A stretch of 64,000 nt of DNA from Glaciimonas sp. (GCA_012927625.1 JABBOV010000023.1:1-64000); one strand, 5' to 3'. Positions 1-8,628 are shown, numbered from the stretch's first letter. Translations and numbers: made by a program. The notes: generated by a model not told the origin, from the letters alone.

Positions 1-1
1 C

Positions 2-91
2 ATCCTGGAAACCGGTAACGATTCTTACCGCTTCAAGCAGCGCAAAAACCGCCCTCAGCAAACAGAAAAAGTGGAAAGTATTGGACGCTGA
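2..91 (+). CDS. istB: IstB-like transposition helper ATPase, C-terminal 29 residues only
   Basis: The frame runs from the window edge to a TGA at 89-91. It contains ETGNDSYRFKQRK, which matches the ETGNDSWRFKxR block that closes many IstB proteins of IS21-family elements. IstB is the AAA+ helper that assists the IstA transposase in target selection. The ATPase motifs are upstream of the window. The stop codon lies inside the first copy of the terminal repeat. The assignment rests on this short motif and its position next to the IS end. Confidence 0.6.
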   Translation: MLETGNDSYRFKQRKNRPQQTEKVESIGR

Positions 92-115
92 CTAGTGGAA
101 AGTATTGGACGCTGA
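71..115 (+). repeat. Two direct 21-bp repeats, IS21-type terminal repeats
   Basis: The sequence beginning GTGGAAAGTATTGGACGCTG occurs at 71-91 and again at 95-115, a 24-base period with no mismatch. Tandem copies of the terminal sequence are a known property of IS21-family ends, where they serve as IstA binding sites. They lie just after the istB stop. Confidence 0.75.
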
Positions 116-121
116 TTGACA

Positions 122-181
122 GCGTGAATATACTTTGGCCAGGGCTTGCTCGATAAATGCTTCTGAATGCTTTGTTGCCAT
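122..181 (-). pseudogene. N-terminal 20 codons of a gene interrupted by the IS21-family element
   Basis: On the minus strand an ATG at 179-181 follows AGAGG at a six-base spacing and reads MATKHSEAFIEQALAKVYSR. At that point the frame runs into the IS terminus (TGTCAATC...). The helical, charged start resembles the N-terminus of small transposase OrfA or HTH proteins, but too little remains to identify it. The strong Shine-Dalgarno and clean break at the IS boundary argue that it is a real gene start disrupted by insertion. Confidence 0.35.
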
Positions 182-402
182 GGTTGCCTCTATGGTTAAA
201 ATCAATAGGTAGAGGCGACAACTAGTTCCGCTCCCGAACGCTGACCATCAAATGGGCGCCTTTCCGATGTGAACAAAAAACCAAACCTGACATCTTGAGG
301 GGACGGGTTCCGCTGCGCTCCACCCGTAACACCCAATCCCCGTTGGCGGAAAGGATATTCGAAAATGAAGCAAAAAACCGCACCGAAATCCCGCTTCTGA
401 AG
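182..402. other. Intergenic stretch, no gene recognised
   Basis: This stretch lies between the interrupted gene start and the frameshifted phosphatase. Short open frames exist, for example a plus-strand run around 288-445, but none has a convincing start, ribosome binding site or recognisable motif. It probably contains remnants of older insertions. Confidence 0.4.
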
Positions 403-1027
403 CTAGATCAGGACATACTTATTTCTCGAAAGAAATGCGACAAGTAGTTTGACACAGGGGGGTTTTCTGAAAAAAATTCGATGAGCGCTGAGGGCAAGGC
501 TGTAGGCGGCGGGCAGATACATGCGTACTTCACGAAAGGCCAGCCACATACTCAGCACCGCGACCAGAGCCGCGCCCACCATGTCCAGTGGGAAATGAAC
601 GCCGAGATAGATACGCGCCCAAGCAACAGGCAGTCCCAACAATGCCAGCGCCAGGCCAGCCATACGCGCACTGCGGTGCATCAGAAAACTAAAAGCGACA
701 GCCCACAGGAGCGTCAAGTGGTCGCTCGGGAACGAAGAATCAGCCGCATGGAATCAGGGTGTGCCCCAGGCCGATCATGAAAGGGCGCGGGTGTTGCCAA
801 ACCAGTCCGATGATCTGGTTGATGAGCAAGCCTGCCAGACCGGAAACTGTAGCTTCGGGCAAAACCTTACGGGTGTGCCCGCTGCCACGCAGCCAACCGA
901 TCCCGATGATCGTCGGGATCACCCAGATCGCATACTCGGCAAAAAATGTGGCAATGGCCAGCAGCAGCCTGCTTGGGTGCTCAGGTGCATTGAGTAGGAG
1001 AAAAATAGTGTGGTTGAGGTCTTCCAT
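403..1027 (-). pseudogene. PAP2-family undecaprenyl-diphosphatase, frameshifted
   Basis: Two minus-strand frames together make one PAP2 membrane phosphatase of about 205 residues. The first (1027 to about 750) has several hydrophobic helices and the HPRPF part of motif 1. The second (about 750 to 403) has the PSDH motif and IYLGVHFPLD, the third motif. They join if one base is restored in the ATTCCATGCGGCTG context near 750: the present reading gives an early stop after LIPCG, whereas the other frame gives HAADSSFPSDH. BcrC-like PAP2 enzymes recycle undecaprenyl pyrophosphate at the periplasmic face for cell-wall and polysaccharide carriers. The first Ser of motif 3 is Ala here. The lesion may be a true mutation or a sequence error. 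Confidence 0.75.
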
Positions 1028-1082
1028 GTGGTCTTCGGGACCGAATCACCCAACTGGGGCGACCCGGCCTTGTTGCATGTAA

Positions 1083-1418
1083 TCAGTCTTGTTTGTCGTG
1101 GTCGTCATCACGATCCGCTTTGTCTTCAGCAGACGAAATGACCGTGCCCTTGTCGGCATCTACCTTGACATCGAAGACCTTGGCCCCGCTAACGACTTCC
1201 ACGTCATAGACCCATCCTTGCTTCGAGTTCTCATACTCGGCGCGCGCAGCCTTGCCCTTGGCGTGCTGCTCGGCCGTGGTTACAGCCTGAACAAGCGGGA
1301 TTTTGGCCTTGGTTATGGCCATGGCATCGTTTTCCATGCCGCCTTGGGCGGCATAGGCAACGGTGCCAGCAGCGGCGATGGCGATGGCCAAGATGGAAAA
1401 TTTGCTGTAACGATTCAT
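1083..1418 (-). CDS. PepSY domain periplasmic protein
   Basis: This is a 111-residue protein with an N-terminal signal peptide (hydrophobic run about residues 7-23, likely cleavage after YAAQ). It is followed by a single PepSY domain: helix KAKIPLVQAVTTAEQHAKGKA, then strands with WVYDVEVV and KVFDVKVDADKGTVI. The tail is very acidic (DRDDDHDKQD). PepSY proteins are periplasmic or membrane-associated and are thought to modulate peptidases or bind metals. GGAGAAGC sits just upstream of the ATG. No partner two-component system is adjacent. The gene follows the broken PAP2 gene on the same strand order. Confidence 0.8.
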   Translation of the reverse strand: MNRYSKFSILAIAIAAAGTVAYAAQGGMENDAMAITKAKIPLVQAVTTAEQHAKGKAARAEYENSKQGWVYDVEVVSGAKVFDVKVDADKGTVISSAEDKADRDDDHDKQD

Positions 1419-1586
1419 AGTGCTTCTCCAAAGGAACGCAGGGATTTGCGTAATGGAGAGACTACGGAAGCTGACTTAGCTGGCACTGAGCCGCTCCAAA
1501 ATAACTTGGCGTATTTATTTCCGTTTTCTGATGAGCCCCCTTTGAGGCCTGATTTTCCTCTAAGAAGTGCGCGTCAGGCACTGCAT

Positions 1587-1895
1587 TTACAAATCAAACT
1601 TGATGCCTTGTGCCAGAGGCAGTTCCTTTGAATCGTTGCTGGTGTTGGTGGCGCGGCTCATATAGGCTCTCCAGGCATCCGAGCCGGATTCGCAGCCGCC
1701 GTCGGTTTCTTTTTCGCCGTCAAATACGTCACCGATTTCTGCCCCGGACGGGTCGATGTTCACATTGGCGATGCCGCAGTCACTACCTATCGTAGAGACG
1801 AATAATTCCACTTCGCGCAGGTTGACGGTAAAGGTAGAAAAGGATAGCCCTTGCGGTACACCAATATGCAGCGCAATAGCGTCGGAAAAATCGTC
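1587..1895 (-). pseudogene. Remnant of an ALDH7-type aldehyde dehydrogenase, last ~100 codons
   Basis: The frame from about 1895 to its TAA/TGA at 1587 reads like the C-terminus of alpha-aminoadipic semialdehyde/ALDH7 dehydrogenases. It contains DAIALHIGVPQGLS, GSDCGIANVNI, SGAEIG, GEKETDGG, ESGSDAWRAYM and LPLAQGIKFDL. Several conserved glycines appear replaced (for example DVFDGEKETDGG where the family has a Gly-rich stretch), which suggests drift. The NAD-binding domain and catalytic Cys are absent. Upstream of 1895 the frame is antisense to a different gene remnant, so the 5' part has been deleted. Such enzymes oxidise aldehydes in lysine or related catabolism. Confidence 0.75.
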
Positions 1896-2427
1896 GCATT
1901 TCATGATGGACGCGCATTTGGCAATTGAAGGATTGAATGCCAATGGGTTGGTGATCGGCGGCAAAAAAATTAAATTCATACTGCTCAGCGAAGATGATCA
2001 AGCCGACCCTAAACAGGGAGTAATCATTGCTAACAAACTGGTCGATGCGGAGATTAAGGCGGTATTGGAGCAATTCAATTCTGGCACCACGATCCCTGCC
2101 TCTAAAATTTACAACGAAGCCGGGATTCCAAACATCACCTCGTCAGCCACCAGCCTGAGCCTGACACAGGCTGGTTATAAAACCATTTTTCGCAATATTG
2201 CCAACGATGGTTCAACGTTTGCCAAGCGCTTCAAGCAACGTTTCGGCAATGATGTGCTGGTCTTCGCGCCGTATGTCTATAACGCAATAATGACGGTAGC
2301 AACCGCAATGAAAAATGCCGGCTCGGTAGAACCCGCCAAATATTTGCCGTTTCTGGCCAATATCTATTACGAAGGCGTGACCGTATTTATTTTCCGCAGT
2401 GGCGAAAAAATACCGATACCGATGTAA
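1896..2427 (+). pseudogene. Remnant of a branched-chain amino acid ABC transporter binding protein (LivK-like)
   Basis: From about 1896 the plus frame reads as a type I periplasmic binding protein: HLAIEGLNANGLVIGGKKI, SEDDQADPKQG, NSGTTIPASKIYNEAGIPNI, then QRFGNDVLVFAPYVYNA and SVEPAKYLP. Intact LivK proteins are about 370-380 residues with a signal peptide. Here the signal peptide and first strand are missing, roughly 100 residues are deleted after FRNIANDG, and the C-terminus decays after YYEGVTV. The frame stays open only because the deletion is in phase. It meets the aldehyde dehydrogenase remnant head to head near 1895, evidence of a deletion that fused two genes. Confidence 0.75.
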
Positions 2428-2663
2428 GCGCTTTTTGTTTGCATCGATCGATGCACTGGATCAGCAATTGAGCGCAGCATGAAAAGCAAAAAATGGTGCA
2501 GTGCGCACACTTTTTTTGTACATGTGCGACCCCGGTTGAACATAAATCCGATAATCGGTTGTGAATCGGCCGTGGGTGCAAAACAAAAAACCAACCTGCG
2601 CCAATCCTCGGTACAATTAATCTGTACGATCGTGCTTTTTAATGACGGACATAAGGAGTCAGC

Positions 2664-3860
2664 ATGGATTTGAACTACACCGCGCAAGATATGGCGTTTC
2701 GCCAACAAGTGCGCGTTTATCTGGAAGCAAACCTGCCGCAAGATCTGCAGTCAAAGGTACTGAATCATCTGCGTCTGTCCAAAGAGGATTACGTCAGATG
2801 GCACAAGACGCTGGCAAAACAGGGCTGGGTCGCGCCGGCCTGGCCACTCGAATATGGCGGCACCGGCTGGAATGCAGTGCAGCGCCATATCTGGGAGGAA
2901 GAGTGCGGCCGCGCCGGCACGCCCACTATCATGCCGTTCGGCGTGAATATGGTGGCGCCGGTGATCATGGCCTTCGGCAATGAGGCGCAGAAACGTTATT
3001 ACCTGCCGCGCATTCTGAATTGCGATGACTGGTGGTGTCAGGGGTATTCCGAACCGGGCTCGGGTTCCGATCTGGCTTCGCTAAAGACCCGCGCTGAACG
3101 CGTTGGCGATCACTACGTCGTCAATGGACAGAAAACCTGGACCACGCTCGGGCAGCATGCCGACATGATGTTTTGCCTGGTGCGCACCGATGCCAGCGGA
3201 CGCAAGCAGGAAGGTATTTCCTTTTTGCTGATTGACATGCACACGCCCGGCATCACGGTACGCCCGATCATCACGTTGGACGAAGAGCACGAAGTCAACG
3301 AAGTGTTCCTCGATAATGTCAAGGTGCCGCTTGAAAACCTGGTCGGTGAAGAGAACAAGGGCTGGACTTATGCCAAATATCTGCTCGGACACGAACGTAC
3401 CGGCATCGCCGCAGTCGGTCGCTCCAAACGCGAATTGCTGTTCCTCAAGCGGATTGCGCTAGCGCAGCATAAAAACGGCAAGCCACTGCTGGATGATCCG
3501 GTATTTGCCAACAAAGTGGCGACGCTGGAAATCGAATTGATGGCGCTGGAAGTGACAGTGCTGCGCGTGGTGTCGCAGGAGGGCAGCAAGCGCGGCCCGG
3601 GCCCGGAGGCATCCCTGCTCAAGGTCAAAGGAACCGAAGTGCAGCAAATGCTGACCGAACTGATGCTGGAAGCGGTCGGCCCGTATGGCCTGCCGTTCGA
3701 CCCGGCATTCCTGGAAGGGCAACATCCGCACAGCGTGGCGCAAGACGACGATGCCGCGCCGCTGGCGGCTTATTACTTTAACTTCCGCAAGACTTCGATT
3801 TACGGCGGCTCGAATGAAATCCAGAAAAACATCATTACCCAGATGATTTTAGGGCTGTAA
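2664..3860 (+). CDS. Acyl-CoA dehydrogenase, large-subunit (PimC-like)
   Basis: This 398-residue flavoprotein has all three acyl-CoA dehydrogenase domains. The N-terminal helices cover about 1-120. The middle beta domain contains GYSEPGSGSDLASLKT (substrate/FAD loop) and VVNGQKTWTT. The C-terminal helical domain ends with IYGGSNEIQKNII, the FAD-binding signature. It oxidises an acyl-CoA to the 2,3-enoyl-CoA, passing electrons to ETF. The tandem arrangement with a second, shorter dehydrogenase resembles pimC-pimD pairs (pimeloyl-CoA dehydrogenase), but the real substrate is unknown. ATG follows AAGGAG at good spacing. The 230-base spacer upstream should hold the promoter. Confidence 0.9.
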   Translation: MDLNYTAQDMAFRQQVRVYLEANLPQDLQSKVLNHLRLSKEDYVRWHKTLAKQGWVAPAWPLEYGGTGWNAVQRHIWEEECGRAGTPTIMPFGVNMVAPVIMAFGNEAQKRYYLPRILNCDDWWCQGYSEPGSGSDLASLKTRAERVGDHYVVNGQKTWTTLGQHADMMFCLVRTDASGRKQEGISFLLIDMHTPGITVRPIITLDEEHEVNEVFLDNVKVPLENLVGEENKGWTYAKYLLGHERTGIAAVGRSKRELLFLKRIALAQHKNGKPLLDDPVFANKVATLEIELMALEVTVLRVVSQEGSKRGPGPEASLLKVKGTEVQQMLTELMLEAVGPYGLPFDPAFLEGQHPHSVAQDDDAAPLAAYYFNFRKTSIYGGSNEIQKNIITQMILGL

Positions 3861-3926
3861 AACGATCAAAAAAGATCTGTGCCACGCGCGCATCGCGATG
3901 CGCGCAAAAACTCCAAGGAGACCAGA

Positions 3927-5075
3927 ATGGATTTCAGTTTTACACAGGAACAACAGCAATTTTCAGACGCCGTGCGGCGCTGGGTGGAGAAGGATTACAC
4001 CTTTGCCCAACGCAAAGTAATTGTCAATTCCGATTCGGGCATATCCAGCACTGCCTGGAGCGCCATGATGGAGCTCGGTCTGACCGCATTGCCGATCCCG
4101 GAAGCGCAAGGCGGCTTTAACGGCAGCGCCATCGACATGTTGGTGGTGATGCAGGAACTGGGGCGCGGTCTGGTTATTGAACCGTATCTGGCCACCGTGC
4201 TGGGTGCGGAATTTTTGAAACGCGCCGGCGGTCATGACGGCTTGCTGCAACAGGTCGCCGCTGGCGAGCTTAAGCTGGCTTGTGCGCTGGGCGAAAAACA
4301 ATCTCGTCACGACCAGTCTGACATCAGGGCTAGCGCCCATGCGCAGGGCGATGGTTTTGTGCTCAACGGTGTAAAGACGGTGGTGCTGCACGGTGCGCAG
4401 GCCGGCGCAGTAATCGTCTCGGCACGCAGCAATGGCGCACAGAATGATACCGACGGCATCTCGTTGTTTGTGGTGCCGGCTGACACGGCCGGCGTGACAC
4501 GCACCGATTACCGCACCATCGATTGCCAGCGCGCGGCCGACATTACGTTGAACAATGTTGCGTTGCCTGCTTCGGCTTTGTTGGGCAAACTTGGCGCGGG
4601 CTGGGATTTGTTGGATGCGGTGGCCGATTACGGCGCCGCTTTATTGTGCGCCGAAGCCATCGGCGCACTGGACGCCATCAACGCTGCGACGCTGGAATAT
4701 GTCAAAACACGCCAGCAGTTCGGCGTCCCGATCGGCAAGTTCCAGTCCCTGCAACACCGGATGGCGGAGATGTTCATGCAACTGGAACAGGCTCGTTCTA
4801 TGGCGATGTTGGCGGCGGTAAAGGTTGCTTCTGTCGATGTCGAGGAGCGCCGTCGCACGGTCTCGGCCGCCAAGGCGCGGGTCGGGCAGGCACTGAAGTT
4901 CATCGGCCAGCAAGCGATACAACTACATGGTGGAATGGGCGTTACCAACGAATTACCGGTGGCCCATTACTTCAAGCGGCTGACGCTGATCGAACTGACT
5001 TTGGGCGATACCGATCACCATCTGGCGCGCTTCATTGCGCAACCAGGGTTTAAGGTGATAACTGAGGCGAGCTGA
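3927..5075 (+). CDS. Acyl-CoA dehydrogenase, small-subunit (PimD-like)
   Basis: This 382-residue acyl-CoA dehydrogenase homologue starts at MDFSFTQEQQQF. The ATG at 3927 is preceded by AAGGAGACCAGA, a much better site than the in-frame ATG at 3879. The C-terminal domain has TRQQFGVPIGKFQSLQHR, QLHGGMGVTNELPVAHYFKRL and LGDTDHHL, typical of the family. The GYSEPGSGSD loop of the partner is replaced by a degenerate stretch (LACALGEKQSRHD), as often seen in the small subunit of heteromeric dehydrogenases. It lies 66 bases after the large subunit, so the two are probably one operon and one complex (inference). Confidence 0.88.
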   Translation: MDFSFTQEQQQFSDAVRRWVEKDYTFAQRKVIVNSDSGISSTAWSAMMELGLTALPIPEAQGGFNGSAIDMLVVMQELGRGLVIEPYLATVLGAEFLKRAGGHDGLLQQVAAGELKLACALGEKQSRHDQSDIRASAHAQGDGFVLNGVKTVVLHGAQAGAVIVSARSNGAQNDTDGISLFVVPADTAGVTRTDYRTIDCQRAADITLNNVALPASALLGKLGAGWDLLDAVADYGAALLCAEAIGALDAINAATLEYVKTRQQFGVPIGKFQSLQHRMAEMFMQLEQARSMAMLAAVKVASVDVEERRRTVSAAKARVGQALKFIGQQAIQLHGGMGVTNELPVAHYFKRLTLIELTLGDTDHHLARFIAQPGFKVITEAS

Positions 5076-5107
5076 CTTTTTCAGGTAGATTATGGCACGC
5101 CTAAAAT

Positions 5108-5160
5108 GTGGAGTATAAGTAAAAAAAATGGCACTACCGCATATATTATATGCGGTAGTT
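5108..5160 (-). repeat. Intergenic ATGCGG/T-tract/TATACTCC element, copy A, with 27-bp perfect palindrome
   Basis: Read on the minus strand the element has ATATATGCGG, a short spacer, eight T residues and CTTATACTCC. Positions 5133-5159 are a perfect palindrome with 13-base arms around one base (core CCGCATATA-T-TATATGCGG). The same pattern recurs in other spacers of this window. It lies between the convergent acyl-CoA dehydrogenase and fumC genes, where it may also act in transcription termination. Confidence 0.65.
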
Positions 5161-5224
5161 AAAAATACACTACGCCAGTATTGTATTATTTAGATATAGG
5201 ATTTACGCAAAATAAGGCTGTTTA

Positions 5225-5280
5225 AGTAGTGCAGGCCTCCGTGCCTGCGCCGGGCCGCAGGCACGGAGGCCTGCACTACT
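5225..5280. repeat. Perfect 24-bp-arm inverted repeat (REP-like hairpin) at fumC 3' end
   Basis: Arms 5225-5248 and 5257-5280 are exact reverse complements separated by eight bases (GCCGGGCC). The arm core is GCAGGCACGGAGGCCTGCAC. The fumC stop codon (5276-5278, minus strand) lies inside the right arm, so the repeat supplies the end of the gene. A diverged copy is at 37684-37733. The strong GC-rich hairpin between convergent genes would make a stable RNA 3' end, though there is no T-run. Confidence 0.8.
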
Positions 5281-6670
5281 GGGTATTGCGCGTCATCTGT
5301 GCCGGTTGCACCCAGCGGTCGAAATCTTCTTCGGTTACATGGCCCAAAGCCAGTGCTGCCTGTTTCAAGGTGCTGCCGTCCTGATGCGCTTTTTTGGCGA
5401 TCTGGGCGGCGCGGTCGTAGCCAATATGGGGCGCCAGGGCAGTCACTAACATCAGCGAGCGCTCCATCAGTTCCGCGATACGCACCCGGTTGGCTTCAAT
5501 ACCGCACACGCAGTAGCGCTCAAAACTGCTGATGCCATCGCTTAACAGGCGCAAGCTTTGTAGCAAGTTGTGGACAATCAGCGGCTTGAAAACATTCAAT
5601 TCAAAATTGCCGGAAGCACCGCCGAAGCTAATCGCAACATCATTGCCGAACACTTGGCAGCACAACATGGTCAGCGCTTCACATTGGGTCGGGTTGACCT
5701 TGCCCGGCATGATCGAACTGCCTGGTTCGTTTTCAGGGATGCTGATTTCACCCAAGCCCGAGCGCGGCCCGGAAGCCAGCCAGCGAATATCGTTGGCGAT
5801 TTTCATCAGTGCCACGGCTAGTGTCTTGAGCGCGCCGTGGGTGGAAACCAGCGGATCGTGGCTTGCCAGAGCAGCGAATTTGTTGGGTGCCGAAGTGAAT
5901 GGCAAGCCGGTGCTTTGCGCCAGTTTCTCCGCCACCCGCTGGCCGAATTCGGGGTGCGTATTGAGTCCGGTGCCGACCGCCGTGCCGCCAACAGCGAGCG
6001 CATACAATGCGGGCAGGGTCGCAGTGATGCAGGATTCCGCATGTTCCAGTTGGCTGCCATAAGCGGAAAACTCCTGGCCTAGCGTCAATGGCGTTGCATC
6101 CTGCAGATGGGTGCGGCCGATCTTGACGATGTCATCGAATGCCAGCGATTTTTCGATTAGCGTCATGCGTAATTTTTGGATTGCCGGCAGTAGCGTTTTT
6201 ACAATCCCGATGGCGGCCGAGACGTGCATTGCAGTCGGAAAAATATCGTTCGAAGACTGACCACAATTGACTTCGTCGTTGGGGTGTACCAACCGTGCTT
6301 CGCCGCGGGTTCCACCCAGTAGTTCTGAGGCGGCATTGGCCAGCACTTCATTCATGTTCATGTTGGTTTGGGTGCCGGACCCGGTCTGCCAGATCGCCAG
6401 GGGAAACTCAGCCTGATGCTGGCCGTTGCTGATGGCTGCTGCCGCTTTGACGATGGCATCGGCCTTGGCCGCCGGCAGTAAGTTCAGATCCCGATTGACG
6501 TCGGCGCAAGCGCCTTTGATGGTCGCTAGCGCTTTGATCAATGCATCCGGCATGCGCTCGCTGGAAATGGCGAAGTGCTCAAGCGCACGCTGTGTTTGTG
6601 CTCCCCAAAGTCGATTGGCAGGTACTTCTATGGTGCCGAAGGTGTCGCGTTCGGTGCGGTTCTGCTTCAT
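5276..6670 (-). CDS. fumC: Fumarate hydratase, class II
   Basis: This 464-residue class II fumarase interconverts fumarate and malate in the TCA cycle (cytosolic homotetramer, no iron-sulfur cluster). It starts at [17 protein letters not shown]. The ATG at 6670 follows GGAGGA, whereas the upstream TTG would overlap that site. Signatures seen are [16 protein letters not shown], the substrate-site [34 protein letters not shown] and the fumarase/aspartase signature [11 protein letters not shown]. Length matches E. coli FumC. The stop codon is embedded in a perfect hairpin repeat. A thioredoxin-like gene lies 138 bases upstream on the same strand. Confidence 0.96.
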   Translation of the reverse strand: MKQNRTERDTFGTIEVPANRLWGAQTQRALEHFAISSERMPDALIKALATIKGACADVNRDLNLLPAAKADAIVKAAAAISNGQHQAEFPLAIWQTGSGTQTNMNMNEVLANAASELLGGTRGEARLVHPNDEVNCGQSSNDIFPTAMHVSAAIGIVKTLLPAIQKLRMTLIEKSLAFDDIVKIGRTHLQDATPLTLGQEFSAYGSQLEHAESCITATLPALYALAVGGTAVGTGLNTHPEFGQRVAEKLAQSTGLPFTSAPNKFAALASHDPLVSTHGALKTLAVALMKIANDIRWLASGPRSGLGEISIPENEPGSSIMPGKVNPTQCEALTMLCCQVFGNDVAISFGGASGNFELNVFKPLIVHNLLQSLRLLSDGISSFERYCVCGIEANRVRIAELMERSLMLVTALAPHIGYDRAAQIAKKAHQDGSTLKQAALALGHVTEEDFDRWVQPAQMTRNTQ

Positions 6671-6687
6671 GCTTTCCTCCAATGTTT

Positions 6688-6723
6688 TAGCAAGCGAGTT
6701 AGCAAACGGGTTAGCAATAAGCG
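6688..6723. repeat. Short tandem 12-bp repeat upstream of fumC
   Basis: Three imperfect units, TAGCAAGCGAGT, TAGCAAACGGGT and TAGCAATAAGCG, sit just 5' of the fumC ribosome binding site. They could affect the leader or be chance slippage. No function can be assigned. Confidence 0.45.
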
Positions 6724-6808
6724 CAACCTGATTTTGTATTTTTTTGTTAATCCGTTGGATGCCATAGCGATCAGGAAGTTCGAGTTTTTAGCTCCTTTCA
6801 ACTTCTTT

Positions 6809-7264
6809 TTAACTCCCTTGCGCCGCTTCCAATAAATCACGCAGATTGCAATCAGCTTGCCAGGCACGGTGTTCGGCGCTGCTTTGCGCCTCCGTAAGCA
6901 AAACAGCATCGCTTTTCTCCAGTTGCGCCTGTATCAAGCGGTCGGCCAGACGCTTGTCCGGCAATATGGTGCCGAAAAAAGCGACTGTATCTCCATGCTG
7001 AATTAATAAGGTGGGGAAATTGTCGATGTCGAGATCCCCGACAACATCGGCCTGATCCTCGATATCGATCCAGACCAGCTGCTTGTCAGGGTGGCACCTG
7101 GCCAGTTCTTCAAAATTGCTCCGAAAATCACTGCAAGTGCCGCACCAGGCGGCGCAAAGGCAGGCAATGAGCCAGCGGCCGTCATTCAGCGCAGCAGAAA
7201 CTTGGCTGCGATTATCGTTTTCGAGAGTCAGACTGAGCATAAGCGTGGGTGCTGCCGTAGGCAT
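6809..7264 (-). CDS. Thioredoxin-like protein
   Basis: This 151-residue protein has a thioredoxin fold core. CAAWCGTCSDF contains a CxxC active site (WCGTC rather than WCGPC), followed by LVWIDIEDQADVVGDLDIDNFPTLL with the cis-Pro (FPT) and a final strand DTVAFFGT. There is no signal peptide, so it should act in the cytoplasm as a disulfide reductase or thiol carrier. The C-terminal 40 residues are a charged helical extension. No strong ribosome site precedes the first ATG, and an internal ATG (MLSLTLENDN) is an alternative start. It precedes fumC on the same strand. Confidence 0.85.
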   Translation of the reverse strand: MPTAAPTLMLSLTLENDNRSQVSAALNDGRWLIACLCAAWCGTCSDFRSNFEELARCHPDKQLVWIDIEDQADVVGDLDIDNFPTLLIQHGDTVAFFGTILPDKRLADRLIQAQLEKSDAVLLTEAQSSAEHRAWQADCNLRDLLEAAQGS

Positions 7265-7491
7265 GAGGTTATACGTAAAACGTTGATAGTTTGATACTTA
7301 TCAAATTTAATTTGTGCAACTTAATTATATTGAACTTTATCGCCGGCCCCAAAATTTATGCAGCCAGAAACAAGCGGCTCGCGATGGTGGTCGGGGATTA
7401 CAGGTGGCGCTTAATATTTTATATTGCATCTCAAATAAATTATCACAGCGCATCAATCTTGAACAGTTTGTTAAATTTAATTGGATATTCC

Positions 7492-8628
7492 ATGCGCACA
7501 TTCTCAAAAGCATCATTCAAAAAAATGAGCTTGCTGGCATTAGTGCCATGGCTTGCTGCATGCACTACAGTTTATCCGGGCCTACAGAATGAATCCAAAT
7601 CCAATTCGGAGGAAAATCCAACCGGAACTGCGCCCGTTATCAAAATCATTACTGCTACATTGCTAAAATCCGAGCAAGAGCAATACGACCAACAATCCAG
7701 TCAAAACATTAGCCAGCTACAGATTGCGGATTCGACGCCAAGGCCTTACATCATTGGCGCCAGCGATATTTTATCTATTGTCGTGTGGGACCATCCTGAG
7801 CTGGCTAGTGCGGTCATGTTGGGAAAAACACCGGCGGGCTTAGATGGAATCAATGACGCGCTAAAGCCGTTGCCTGCCGGTTTTGTTGTAGATCATGACG
7901 GCATGGTGCAGTTCCCTTACACCGGCAGCCTCAAGCTAGCCGGTTTGACAGAGGAGCAAGCCCGCAGCCTGCTGGATTCCAAGCTTGCTCGCTATATCAA
8001 AGATCCAAAAATCACATTAAGCGTGCAAGCTTACCGTAGCAAGCGCATTTATATTGATGGCGAAGTCAAAACCCCTGGCTTGCAAGCGATCAACGATGTT
8101 CCCATGACACTGGTTGAAGCGCTAAATCGTGCAGGTGGCTTACTGCCAACTGCAGACCAAAGTCGAATTGTTATCAGCCGCACCGAAATAAACTATCCCA
8201 TTAATCTCCTGCAACTGGTTCAAAAGGGCGTTAATCCGGCCAGCATCATGCTCGCAAATGGCGATGTTGTTCGTGTGCTGTCACGCGATGAAAGCAAGGT
8301 TTTTGTGTCTGGTGAAGTTATCGTGCCGAGATCGCTCACTATGCACAATGGCCGCCTGACGCTTAACGAGGCACTGGGTGAGTCGGGCGGCATCAATCCA
8401 ATCACGGGCGATGGACGACAAGTCTATGTAGTGCGCAAATCTACCAAAGAGCCGATTGTGTACAAGTTGGATGCGAGTGTGCCAGGAGCAATGGCAATGG
8501 CTGAAGGTTTCGAACTGCATCCCAAGGATGTCATCTATGTGGCTGCCTCGCCGCTAGCCAACTGGAATCGTTCAATCAGCTTACTTTTACCAGGAGCGTT
8601 GTCTTCCGCTGTTGGGGTTCCAAGGTGA
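7492..8628 (+). CDS. Polysaccharide export outer-membrane lipoprotein (Wza/EpsE-like)
   Basis: This 378-residue lipoprotein has a signal peptide and lipobox LAAC (Cys about residue 24). A poly_export domain follows (GASDILSIVVWDHPEL, then VDHDGMVQFPYTGSLKLAGLT), then SLBB-type repeats (KRIYIDGEVKTPGLQAIND and KVFVSGEVIVPRSL). The C-terminal segment before the stop is hydrophobic (SISLLLPGALSSAVG), as in Wza-type proteins whose C-terminus forms the outer-membrane helix ring. I chose the ATG at 7492 because the longer frame puts 67 odd residues before a clear lipoprotein signal. It opens the exopolysaccharide locus, and the 227-base AT-rich upstream spacer is the expected promoter region. The stop overlaps the next GTG by four bases. 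Confidence 0.9.
   Translation: MRTFSKASFKKMSLLALVPWLAACTTVYPGLQNESKSNSEENPTGTAPVIKIITATLLKSEQEQYDQQSSQNISQLQIADSTPRPYIIGASDILSIVVWDHPELASAVMLGKTPAGLDGINDALKPLPAGFVVDHDGMVQFPYTGSLKLAGLTEEQARSLLDSKLARYIKDPKITLSVQAYRSKRIYIDGEVKTPGLQAINDVPMTLVEALNRAGGLLPTADQSRIVISRTEINYPINLLQLVQKGVNPASIMLANGDVVRVLSRDESKVFVSGEVIVPRSLTMHNGRLTLNEALGESGGINPITGDGRQVYVVRKSTKEPIVYKLDASVPGAMAMAEGFELHPKDVIYVAASPLANWNRSISLLLPGALSSAVGVPR

Larger units (their letters stand above)
1..121 (+). mobile_element. Right end of an IS21-family insertion sequence (truncated by window edge)
   Basis: The left edge of the window contains the last codons of an IstB-like ATPase followed by a non-coding terminus. The terminus carries two direct copies of a 21-base repeat, an arrangement usual for IS21-family ends. 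Reading the minus strand, the element appears to end at TGTCAATCAGCG (position 121), exactly where a small minus-strand reading frame with a good ribosome binding site is interrupted. The left end and any target duplication lie outside the window, so the boundary is an inference. Confidence 0.6.

Noticed and set aside
1089-1631. Plus-strand frame of 180 codons
   Set aside because: It is antisense to the PepSY gene, which has a signal peptide and ribosome site.
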